Notes under the pieces: generated by a model
The model's input: only the letters and a program-made list of their open reading frames with translations
What the model was told of the DNA's origin: nothing
Databases searched by the model: none
Made by a program: the position numbers and the translations under genes
Source of the DNA: Anthostomella pinea
Taxonomy: Eukaryota > Ascomycota > Sordariomycetes > Xylariales > Xylariaceae
Direction: 5' to 3'
Assembly (NCBI GenBank): GCA_963556695.1
Contig: CAUWAG010000007.1
Coordinates: 496,001 to 560,000, forward strand
DNA: 64,000 nt
Shown: positions 1-9,826 of the stretch, piece by piece
How positions within the stretch are numbered: position 1 is the first letter of the stretch
Layout of the letters: each line of letters starts with the position of its first letter

Positions 1-1313
1 CTTATATTTCTATATTTTAGCTTACGAAACTCTTTAACATCCCTTGTTCCTCTTTGAGTAATACAATCAAAGAAATGCCATCATGACGCAATAACATACT
101 AAAAGACGTGACAAGCCTAAACAAGCTCAGCAAAGTAACAGAGAATAGTCTACAACAATCTCTGCTATTAATGCTGATAATTAGGTGGTTCCATTGTTCA
201 TTATTATATAGGGCAAAACCCACCTCGCGTCATGGTATTGTAACACGACATTACCATGCAATTAGAAGGTGGCCGTGTCTGACAACAAATGAACTACAAA
301 TAAGATTAGTTTAAAGTGGATTCAACATTTTGATGAGTATACCAGCCATGTATGACTACTAGTAAACGCCTCCTTATCCTAGATGGTCACAAAAGCCACC
401 ATTTCTAGGTCTTTGAGAATTATTGTCAGAATAATAGTATTATTACTCTTTGTATGCCTGCCCACTTGTCACACAGGCTCCAGCCTTTAGATGTCTGTTG
501 TTTTAGCCCGCTTAAACAAGCTTATGGCCGCTTAATTGAGGATCTCATCTGGCGTCATATAACCCATGTTTCAAAGAAAGACTTTCTCACAGCGTTTTGT
601 AAAGCACACAACGCTGCCATGACACTAGAAAATGTTCAAGCAGGTTTTAGTGCCACTGGCCTTGTTCCTTTTGACCCAGAAAGTGTCATTTTAAAGGTGG
701 ATGCTGTCACTGTCGTACGAATACCGTTGCCAGACCCTAATCTGCCACCCACTACTAGAACTTCAAAGACGCCTAGCACCATTAACGAAGCGGTAAACCA
801 ATCGGTTTATATCCAAAATCGAGTCAGAAACTACCTTGGAAGCTCACCTATATCAATAATTGATGCATTGAGTTCGTTTTTAAAGGCTACATATGATTTT
901 ATACATAAGGTCGCTTTGGTTAATTCCTGGGTCTGTGAGCTAGAAAAGGTCAATCATTTACTAAATAAATGCCAAAGAATAAAAAACAAATATCTGATAA
1001 AAGGAGGAATACTTTCTGTTAAAGATGTAATAGGTCTTCAGGCTACAAAGGATGGTACTGAGCTGGCAAGACATGAAATGAGTGAAGGTAGTTGTCGTCC
1101 AAGGGGGACAGCAGCGCGTGAGCAACGGTGTGGTGTTTGCGGCAGACCATTATGTGCGAACTTGTATATTAGAGATAAAAACCTCTAAGAAAGAGGAATC
1201 CGATTGATTGAATTGAATTGAATGCGTTGTGGTGAAGTTATCTCACATGACAATTAAAGAGTTTATAACAAGTGCCAATTTGCTTGTAATACCAACTCGC
1301 TTGTCAGCTACGT
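1..1313 (+). mobile_element. Decayed Fot1-like (pogo superfamily) DNA transposon, 5' end outside window
   Basis: This is a second copy of the element at 27179-29038: base 1 matches about 27338 and the two run collinear to the terminal inverted repeat. The 3' end (…CAGCTACGT at 1313) is followed by the TA target site at 1314-1315. About 380 bp, equivalent to 27439-27820, are missing at position 101. Almost all other differences are C-to-T or G-to-A transitions, as expected of RIP-type mutation. The longest remaining reading frame (454-1188) still shows the C-terminal half of the DDE domain (QPLDVCCFSPLK). Non-functional. Confidence 0.88.
454..1188 (+). pseudogene. Fot1-like transposase, C-terminal fragment
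   Basis: A 244-residue open stretch equals the C-terminal half of the transposase at 27778-28932, starting at the third catalytic-acid region (HRLQPLD). The C-terminal zinc knuckle that is intact in the other copy is destroyed here: the reading frame ends in CGVCGRPLCANLYIRDKNL after a small deletion. The N-terminal DNA-binding part and most of the catalytic domain are lost in the internal deletion. It cannot make an active transposase. Confidence 0.85.
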
Positions 1314-1315
1314 TA

Positions 1316-2465
1316 TTATGATTGTTTGTTTTTATTATAAACGTTTATTAAATTTATTAAAATGATCGGATTAATTTTAATAAGGTAAAACTTTAAGTAA
1401 TCAATATGTAAACCTTATTAAAAAATAACTATATATGCATTATACGAACAAATTAAGCTTTTAACTAGTAATAAGATAATAAATAAAGTAATCAATATAA
1501 CTTATTAAATATAAAGCCTAAAATGTATAATTTTTAAGTAATTCGTACATATATAATAATAATTGGATATTATACAATAACTTAATAAGTTGATATTTAA
1601 ATAACGGTTGGGTAAAGCCTTAAGCTATTTATCTAAATAGCGATTTGTTTTATTTAAACTGTTAATATAATACGAGTAAGACATTTTCTCGATTTTAATT
1701 TATTCTTTATTTTAACGTTTATAAATCTTAGATTTTTTATTGATCACGCGATAGTATTTATTAGCCTTGATGCTCGCAGCTAGATTTAAAGCTTTTATAA
1801 AACATTAAAAACAGCCGATAAAGCATATTAAGTCCGCGTCTAGCTTATAGGCTTTAGAAAAGCTTTTAACTCAACCGTATTTTTAAATTAATATAAAAGG
1901 CTTTTATTACAAAATGTAATAAAGCCTTTAAATGTTAACTATATTTAATAACAAATAGTATTATTATTTTAAAATAAGTCTTATTTATTTAAAAAACGTT
2001 ATTATATACCAAATTAAACAGCTTTGTTAACTTTTCAAAAAGTTTCGTAATATTAATACTTATAACTATATTATATATATATATTTATTTTAATGTAAAT
2101 TCGTTTAACTAGCTTTATAAAATCTAAAAATTTCTTTAATAATAGCCGCGTAATAATAACCACGTAACAGTTATTTTGAATAGTTATATTATAACCATAT
2201 AAATATAATAACATATATACGCTTTATTTTATACCTTAAATTCATTTCTTTAACCGCGATAGAAATAAAAATCTAACAATTTAACCGGTTAAATAAATTA
2301 CTTTTTATATAAGGGTTTTACATAAATCTCGATTAAATATATATATAATAACTATTTACTTATAAAAGTAAACGTTTAAAAATCTAAGGTAAAACCAATC
2401 TATTTGATTAATTAGTTTTAATTATAACTATATATTTATATTAAAAAGACTACGATCTATAAGAT
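1316..2465. other. AT-rich tract without genes
   Basis: About 1.15 kb of very AT-rich DNA dominated by TTAAATA/TATAATA words, with no convincing open frame and a sharp switch to GC-rich DNA near 2465. This is the composition expected of heavily RIP-mutated repeat DNA, but no parent element can be recognised by eye. Confidence 0.75.
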
Positions 2466-2826
2466 GGTTTATCAAGGTGGTGAGGGTGATAAGTACCTAC
2501 CTAACCTATGTGGAATGTGGTGTGGCTGGTGCAGGCTGATGTGGCTCGAGGTGGCTTGGACACCCCTGCAGCCAGCATGGCCTTTGTAGAACGCAACTGC
2601 ACGTGTAACCACGACGAACTTGGAGATTGAACAGCGCAAAGTGTCCTCGACGCCAACGCCCACCATCTCTTCACGTCACTCCTTTACCCCCCATTTCGAG
2701 AGCCCGGAGTCCTAAGAAGAAACCAAGCAACCAAGCTCGACAATACTACTCTACTAATACCAAATTCCACCATCTCGATTTTCATCCACCGTAGTCCACG
2801 AGCGCACGGAAGCGAAAGCCGCCAAG

Positions 2827-3392
2827 ATGACACGCGCCCAGCAGACCATCTCCATCGGCCTCCTTGTCACATCTGTACGTCAGCCCTGCGAGCCTTTACT
2901 CCCCTCTGTTCGCCGTGTTCGCTTGTGCAAAATCCTAATGCGTGTCTGCTTTCTAGCTCTACCTGGCCCTCTACCTGCAGCTCGTCCCTCTGCCGGCGCT
3001 GGTGCAGACCGAGATCGTCCCGCTCGTACGTGATGCTCTTCGCTTCCAAGCCCACGACACCCGATGAAATCTAGCTACGCGATTCCTATTGTTCATTGAA
3101 CCAACCATCGGTCTTCCTTCCGCAGCCCATCAATACACATTTACACCCACCCACTCTTCTACCAAATCTGCCCGCCTACTCCAACCCCAAGACGAATCAT
3201 AAGAACAGCGACTAACACTCCATTCCACAGCTGCCCCTCTGGGCCCTCGTCTCGTTCGGCGCCTTCCTCTTGTTCCGCCTCGGCTGGAACGTCATGACCT
3301 TCCACGACGTGCCCGAGGCGCACAAGGAGCTGATGACCGAGATCGACCTGGCGAAGGCGGAGCTGCGGGGTCTGGGTGTCGACGTGGACTAA
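2827..3392 (+). CDS. DPM3: Dolichol-phosphate mannose synthase subunit 3 (three exons)
   Basis: Joined exons 2827-2874, 2957-3025 and 3231-3392 give a 92-residue protein, the usual fungal DPM3 length. Both introns are GTACGT...CAG/TAG and phase 0. The N-terminus MTRAQQTISIGLLVTS leads into a membrane segment (LYLALYLQLVPLPALV), then a second one (LPLWALVSFGAFLLFRLGW), and ends in the family's conserved cytosolic tail (TFHDVPEAHKELMTEIDLAK). Known role of the family: an ER-membrane subunit that tethers and stabilises the catalytic Dpm1 subunit. Dpm1 makes dolichol-P-mannose for N-glycans, O-mannosylation and GPI anchors. The gene is probably missed by single-ORF finders because exon 2 is only 69 nt. 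It starts about 360 bp after the AT-rich tract. Confidence 0.93.
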
Positions 3393-3908
3393 GTTGCTCC
3401 AAAAATATGCAGACGGACGGGATCATGGACGGATGGAGGCAGGATATGTTCGGGAGGAAGGAATACTCAACGAGGCTATGTACGCACCATACAGCTGGAG
3501 AAGAAAGAGGCCGGCATGGTCGACGAGGGAACGCCCTTTATTGAGGGGCCTGTCTTCATCTTATGAGAGCATATGCCAAACGCTCGAGACTCAGCTGTTG
3601 TGGGTATAATGTAGTACATCTCTGGCACCTCTTATATCACAGTGAGGTGAGGGTTGCGACCATCCTAATCAAGCCCCTATTTGCCAACTAGTAAGGAGAC
3701 AAGGGATGCGATTCCCGACACGATGCACGATGGACATTGGTATTGCAATAAAACGACACAGTGTCTGCTTCCAGCTCTTACACTGGCTTCAAATACCCCA
3801 TTTTCGTAACAATATCCCTCCATACAGCCATGGTATCCCACACGAAGCCAGCACGACCACCGGCAATTTATATACTGTAGTTCAACCCAGCCCAACCCAG
3901 CACAGGTA
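3393..3908. other. Intergenic spacer between convergent genes
   Basis: Contains the 3' ends of DPM3 and of the convergent minus-strand gene. No additional coding or structural signal is visible. Confidence 0.6.
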
Positions 3909-6047
3909 TCAATGCTTCCCCTCGCCGACCATCAAAGCAACAACCGTCTTCACAGCCTCCATAGGATCCTTGATTTCCTGGACCAGCTTGTCGAACATGT
4001 CCGGGATACTAGTCAGACTTCGTTTCTCGTCATTGCCATGCCCTGTAGTAGTCAATTAGCCAGGGTGCTCACACAGCAACCAAGTGCGATTCCAGTAGAG
4101 ACTCGGGGGAAACGTACACCGCGTCGGAGCACCAACGAGAAGCCCAATTTTGCTCTGGGCTTCTCCCGTCCAGTCGAACTCGATGCGCCACTGGATACGA
4201 GCCGTCGGCGCCTCATTGTTACCATCACCGTTTGAGCTGGGCAACTCCAGATCGAGGCTGGTCCTCGCAAGCTGCGGGAGCAAGTCGGCCTTACTGTAGC
4301 CCCCCTTCCTGTCGGCTTCAGATTCATCGTCGTCGAGCTCATCGTCGTCATCCCCGTCCACCACCTCAGGCCGTCGGCTCGGGCGCCTCCTTCGGACTCC
4401 TTGTCTCATGGCCTTGGCGCACTTAGTGACTCCGTCCATGGTTCCAAGATCTCTCTCCACCGCACACCAGAAACGTGCTCGTCTTGTCGCGAGACGCACC
4501 CACCCGCTCATGGCCCAGGTGACGATGCTCAGGTTCCGCGTGAGAGCGCTGTTGCCGCCGCCGCCTTGGACGACCTTCTCCACGAAAGGGCCCAGTTCGC
4601 CGACGGCAGCTGGATCAAGGCGCGGCACGCTTAACCTAGCTATCGACCACGTCTTGGTGCTGACTGTCATATCGATAGTGGCCGCAAACAGGCCAGGCGG
4701 TGATGACGAAACCGAGATAGCGTGTCTCTGCATGAGCGGGCCTGCGCTCTCTTCGTCTTCTCGAGGCGCGGTAGACACGGTTGAGGTGAAAACAAGTGGC
4801 GTGAAGACTTGCAAGTACGGAAGCTCTTCCTCTGCGGTAATGGAGATAGGATGGTGTGAATCCGGAGGCGCTTCCTCGGTCTCTCGCTGCGCAGTAAACA
4901 CGAGCGGAAGTGTGGCCTTGGCTTGGCCGAACGGGAGAAACGAGACGGGGTCTAGCGCTGCCTTGAGCCAATCCTCCATCGGGCCAGGGGGCGCCTCTTT
5001 TGCTGGTGGGAGTGCATGGCAGCGCAGGAGATCCAACAGGTCTTCATCAGCTGGCCCTGGGACATTTGACGAGCTGCGGCTTGACTGTTGTAAATCATAC
5101 AAGCGGTTGTTCTCACGAGCCGCGAATGCAAGATCACGTTCCAGCTGTGCGACCTCGGCGACTAGAGCATCCCGCAATGCTTTCTTATCTGCTAGCGGGT
5201 CGATTTCTGGTACGTTCCGAGCCGGGTGTGACTTTCGCCTCTTTTTCTGGCGTCTGGGTTCGCTCCTGGCTATGTTTGTGATTTCTACGCTTTCCTTGAG
5301 GAACTCGGGCGGACGCAGAGGTGGCTGTTTTAAAGGTGAGCTTTTCATCCTTTCTGCCAACACTCGACTCCTCCTAGGACGCTTCGAAGGTGTGTTGTGG
5401 ATTCCGACCGGTGATGTGTTGATAGAGGAAGGATCGGCGAGACCCTTCTGGGTGGGCGTGGGCGGAAGATCTGGCTCTTCGGGGACAACGGGCGGGAGGA
5501 CCCCGGGCGGAGGTGAGCGTCGCAGTCTTCGGCCCTTGAATGGGTCGATCAATTCTTCCTCCTCCGCCGAGGGCGGTGGTAATGGCCTTGGCGAGGGCTT
5601 GTTGGGCGTTCTTCGAGGTTGCGACGCCAGTCCTCCCTCGACGCGTCGCACCGGGCTTCTCGGTTGGTTTACCGATGTCTGTCGCGCGGTCCGTCTGCCT
5701 CCTGCCCCGTCATCCTCGGGTCGTCCGAACTCTGGCTCGGCTTCCACTTGAGTCGCGACGACGTTTGAATCGCTCCCAGGATTGCTGGCTGCACTGCCGG
5801 GCTCCGAAGCAGCTGGTGGCGCATTGCTACTAGTAGAGCGCTGGCTTCGGGCGGCGTCTCTTCGTTCCAGGATGTCGGGATTTGCGCGCGCGAGGCTGGC
5901 CTTTGTGGGTGATGCGAAAGAGGGACGTCGTCGTCTAGCAGACCGCCTGACTGACCCATCGGAATCGGAAGACGAGGACGCATTTGCGCCTGTAGGAACA
6001 TTGCTGGTAGGTGACGTCTTGCGTCGTTTTGGCGCCGTCCCCTCCAT
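3909..6047 (-). CDS. Unrecognised basic/acidic nuclear-type protein, two exons (687 aa)
   Basis: Exon 1 runs 6047 to 4118; a 75-nt intron (donor GTACGT, acceptor CTACAG) occupies 4117-4043; exon 2 is 4042-3909. Splicing replaces a poor tail by a clean C-terminus ending VVALMVGEGKH. The N-terminus is basic with a likely nuclear localisation signal (PKRRKTSP) and Ser/Arg-rich segments (RRSARRRRPSF). Residues about 290-325 are a short coiled-coil-like helix. A highly acidic run (DGDDDDELDDDESEAD) lies near residue 575, followed by a beta-rich conserved-looking block (RIQWRIEFDWTGEAQSKIG). The overall look resembles fungal chromatin or kinetochore proteins, but I do not recognise the family, so no function is assigned. 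It is divergent from the gene at 6674. Confidence 0.75.
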
Positions 6048-6673
6048 CGATTTCTTGGGGCTGTTCTTCTCCTATCTCAACATCGCTACCCGATCCATTG
6101 GTAGTACGACGACATTGGTTGTTGGGTAGCTCCAACCGGCGTTGGTGTGTCGCGCTGGAAACGACTATGGCACCCAAGTTATTGACGCGCTTCTGGTTTG
6201 GTTGGGTAGACGCGGCGCGTAATGTCAACACTTGGTCTCAGTGGGTAAAGGTAAGTTGAGTCAATTCGAAATGATGCCACTCCTATTGTATGACTGTCTG
6301 CACGCGTTGATTTCACTCGTGCTAATGCTGCTGCTGGATAGGTAGGTAAGCTCGACTTACACAACTGACGACGCGTCTCAGCCAAAGATGCGATGTTGAC
6401 GCGCCGGTCAATTGGGCTAGTGTGGTACCTGTGTGAATCTTATCTTATCTGGGCTCCCGTCACAGCGGGTCGCTTCTGCCATTTTAGCGGCACGTCACGT
6501 GGCTCCGATCCATAGTGGCCGGCCGCCGATGACGTTACACTTAGATCGGCCGCCGCTTCGCTTCGATTTCAAAAAGACTGGAAACTCCTTTCAACCTGTC
6601 GTCATTTCCCATACCGCAAACCTCCAACTTGACCTTCCACGAAACCTTCCATCGAGGCTAGCAAATTGCGACG
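6048..6673. promoter_or_regulatory. Shared upstream region of two divergent genes
   Basis: A 626-bp spacer separates the start codons of the minus-strand gene (6047) and the plus-strand gene (6674), so both promoters must lie here. No specific factor site is claimed. Confidence 0.5.
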
Positions 6674-7549
6674 ATGCCGCTCAATGCGCGAACCCTATTA
6701 CGTGCCGCAAGGCTACCATCCGTCATACCTCGACAACCTCAAATACACCGCGCCTTTCTCTCGACCGGCGGCAAGTTACCTGGGGGCACCCCCGGGGAGG
6801 CTTCCGAACAAGCAGTCCCGTTGGGGCCTTATTACGAGTCGATCCTCATAAAGCCGACGCCTCTCCCCGACCCGAAACCAGAAGAACCGCCCACCTCCTC
6901 GCCGAAATCGCCGCGAACCACCGTCAAGAAGACGCCAGCAGCCAAGAAACCCAAGGACACCGCCGACGACGGTGCCAAAGCTGCGTCTTCCTCTGCCGAA
7001 ACATCCTCTCCCGAACCCTCGACGACTCCCGCGAGCGCCCAGGAGAAGGCTCGCATTATCTTTGGTTCCCGCCTGGCCGGGCCCGCCGAACGCGCCGAAC
7101 GACTCGATGCCATCCGCAATCGCAGCACCATCGTTGCCGGCGTGCTGGTGCCGCCGCGGCCCGAGGAGCCGGACAACTGCTGCATGAGCGGGTGTGTCAA
7201 CTGCGTGTGGGATCGCTATCGCGACGACATGGAGGGTTTCGTCGCGGCGTCCACCAAGGCGGAGAGGGCCATGCAGGCGCAGCGGTCGCAGGGACCCGTC
7301 GGTGTTCTGGGAAGCGTGAGCGCCGTCAAGGGCATGCCGGGCCCCGGCGCTGCTAGCATGGACGAGGATGGCGGAGGCAGCGAGACGAATTGGCAGGCCG
7401 ACATGAAGAGGGCTGATCGACCCAAGATTGTCAAGGACCTGTGGGACGACGACCTCTACAAAAACGTGCCTGTGGGCATCCGGGAGTTCATGAAGCAAGA
7501 GAAGAGGCTCAAGGAAAAGCATGCGAGGGATGGCACCTTCGGCGCTTAG
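6674..7549 (+). CDS. Mitochondrial oxidoreductase-like domain protein (OXLD1 / yeast YPL107W type)
   Basis: Single exon, 291 residues. The first about 30 residues are basic and free of acids (MPLNARTLLRAARLPSVIPR), a plausible mitochondrial presequence. A low-complexity Pro/Ser/Lys linker (about 55-125) precedes the diagnostic oxidoreductase-like block around residues 158-182: PPRPEEPDNCCMSGCVNCVW, with a CC-x3-C-x2-C cluster. The C-terminus (VGIREFMKQEKRLKEKHARD) is typical of the fungal members. The family (UPF0651/Oxidored-like) is mitochondrial; its biochemical activity is not established, and the cysteines suggest a metal or redox role. Confidence 0.87.
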   Translation: MPLNARTLLRAARLPSVIPRQPQIHRAFLSTGGKLPGGTPGEASEQAVPLGPYYESILIKPTPLPDPKPEEPPTSSPKSPRTTVKKTPAAKKPKDTADDGAKAASSSAETSSPEPSTTPASAQEKARIIFGSRLAGPAERAERLDAIRNRSTIVAGVLVPPRPEEPDNCCMSGCVNCVWDRYRDDMEGFVAASTKAERAMQAQRSQGPVGVLGSVSAVKGMPGPGAASMDEDGGGSETNWQADMKRADRPKIVKDLWDDDLYKNVPVGIREFMKQEKRLKEKHARDGTFGA

Positions 7550-8225
7550 AAGAACGAGGCGCATATGGCGCATGTGTGTGTGCTGGTGTATACCCTAGAA
7601 GAAGCGACGGAGTTTGATTTCGAGACGAGCAACACGATAAGTCAGTAGGTTACATCCATGACTGAACGGTTTTCAGATTTGTCTTTATTAGTGTTATGTG
7701 TGTTTGTGTACCTCTATAGGCGCATAGCTTGTGTGAGTGGTGGGGTTGTGCCTTTTGGTAGCTTTCCCAGATGCTGACAAATCACAAGTCTTTTTGTAAT
7801 CTATCAGTGGTCTGGGTGGTGCTTGATTAAAAGGTCGGATGGAAAGGATTCCATCCGAGATGTATCTAAATACCTAAATTACAGTGGTGAGGTACCTGGG
7901 GCAACAAAGGGTTGCCAGGCAGCCTTCATCAGGTAACCTCCAACATATCTGGTGGGGTTACCAGAATACTCCATATGGGTCCATGCACTGGATCCACAGG
8001 GTTGATGCGATCACATATTCGATCAACGCTTCCCCGGTATGACGATTTCCCCAACAAGTAGTTCTGTTGTATTCAAGGTTCCCTACGCGAGCCCAATCTA
8101 CAACGTGTACGTGGTCTGCCGAGAGGCATGACCGATGAGTATGTGGTCGAGCAAGAGGCAACATTGTTCGAACTCGGTAGGCATATGAGTACGTGGTCGA
8201 GCAGCAACCTCAGGCCGTTCCCATG
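7550..8225. other. Intergenic spacer
   Basis: Convergent 3' flanks. There is an imperfect local duplication around 8127-8205 (two copies of a 'gtatgtggtcgagcaagaggcaa'-like segment). No gene seen. Confidence 0.5.
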
Positions 8226-9090
8226 TTATGATGAGCTGCCGGTCTTGTTGGCCTGCTCCCTGGCAAGCTTGTCGTGCTCGTCAATATCTGTCGCTTCCCA
8301 CGGATAGCAGATCCAGACGTCACCAACTGTCCTGGCGGCCATGTACCTCGACTCCTCCATCATGTCGGCCGGCAGGGTCCCCTTCTTCTTCTTGTCCTTG
8401 TTCTGCCGAGCTGTCAGTCCACCTTGCCGTGCATCAACGTATGTGTGTATGTCCGGTGAGAGCAACGTACATGTAAGACGAAGATGCAGAACTGTGTCTT
8501 CTCCCCCTCGCGGCCGAGCTTCGCGCGCGCGGCCTCGACGTCCTTCTCCAGCTCCTTAACGGCGTACTCGAGGGTGGTGCGGGTGTCGTCGACCTCGTCG
8601 ACGATCAGGATGCGCTTGCCGACGAGGTTCTCCATCTCGCCGAGGCTGCTGAGGTCGAGCCACTGGGTGCGGGTGACACGGGTGCCGATCTTTTCGACGG
8701 CGCCAGTGGTGCCGTTGGACGGGTGTGACATGGGCAGCTCCTCGTAAAGTGACAGGCCGATGGCCTGAATGGGGATGTTGGGGCTGCCGGGCTCCCTCAG
8801 GAACGAGCGCAGGATGCGGGCCGGCACGTAGCCGCCGCCGCCGATGGCGATCATGAGCTGCGGCTGGAAGATGGACAGCATCTTGGGCGCTGCCTCTTGG
8901 CAGAGCTTGTGCACCTGTTACACATGGCAGCGGTTAGCATGTATGTCTCGGGCCCCCCGTGCCTTGCCTTAGTGGCAGGTGGTGCATCGTCGGCGTGTTG
9001 TGTCGTGCTGTCGTGGGGAGGTCAATGATTCGGGTGGGATGGCGGGGTCTGACTTACATCGTTGTAAGTGACGTAGATCTTCTCCACCAT
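8226..9090 (-). CDS. XPT1: Xanthine phosphoribosyltransferase (Xpt1-like), three exons
   Basis: Exons 9090-9058, 8914-8471 and 8402-8226 give 217 residues. All introns are phase 0 (143 and 68 nt) with GTAAGT/GTACGT donors. The protein starts MVEKIYVTYND, contains the type-I phosphoribosyltransferase PRPP-binding signature (RILIVDEVDDTRTTL, about residues 108-122) and an upstream glycine-rich loop (IAIGGGGYVPAR). It ends with WICYPWEATDIDEHDKLA, all matching the yeast Xpt1 family (about 209 aa). The enzyme transfers phosphoribose from PRPP to xanthine (purine salvage) in the cytosol. The 33-nt first exon makes the start easy to misannotate. Confidence 0.9.
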
Positions 9091-9826
9091 CTTGACGGTC
9101 GTTGCTGCAGCCGATGTGAGGAAGCAGAAGGAAAGAAGGAGAAAAGGAGTGTCAAATGAATGAGCGTCGTACAGGCCCGAGATGTCCCTGAGAGAAAGGA
9201 AATGGTGGTTTGGCAACAGCGGCCAGCGTGACAAGGGAAGAGTTTCGAGTCGAACCTTCTGCTGCAGCTGGACTCGAAGGGTGACAGAAATTTAGTGGGG
9301 GAGGGGTGTGCAGGCTGGCAGGGCGGCGCTCCCCGCTGGTCTTGGCACCTGCAGCTCAAGGGCCAAGGCGGGGCGGGCTAGAGGGGTCGTCTCCACATGT
9401 GCATGCTGTGCGCCGTAAGTTCGTAACAACTGGTAACCTTCAACATTGTTGTGACCACTGACAACTAGCGTGTGCAGTGGTACAAGCACTGCACACCGAC
9501 CTGCAAACACCAACGGATCAGGCAAGCTGGCAAGTCGATGGACACCACCTCGTCAAACACCACCAAGCGTCGATGAGCACAAATAGTATTTTTAATAAGG
9601 CTTGACACGGTCTGCGCAAGTCAAGTGACCCAAGTCCGGACATGTGGTCCCGGTATACAACACGTCCCGTCTATCCGCGACGCGACAACGTCAGCCCGAC
9701 CGAATGACCACAACGGGTTAACTTATGAGATAGCTGCATGCCTCAAACATACCGAGGCCCAGAACATTATGTGCTTCCAGCGCCAGCAATCCGTTCAGCT
9801 AGCTGTACGCTTTGTCATTGTGTAAG
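9091..9826. other. Intergenic spacer
   Basis: Upstream flank of the phosphoribosyltransferase and 3' flank of the Zn2Cys6 gene. No supported gene or repeat. Confidence 0.5.

Noticed and set aside
1316..2465. A centromere or replication origin because of the AT-richness
   Set aside because: The tract is short and flanked by transposon remains; RIP-type decay is the simpler explanation, and similar tracts occur at 29645 and 37570.
4408..5751. Long plus-strand open frame (447 codons) opposite the nuclear-type gene
   Set aside because: Antisense shadow of the GC-rich minus-strand gene at 3909-6047; composition-driven, no domain.
6776..7573. Minus-strand 265-codon frame opposite the mitochondrial oxidoreductase-like gene
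   Set aside because: Shadow frame; the plus strand carries the recognised PEEPDNCCMSGC motif.
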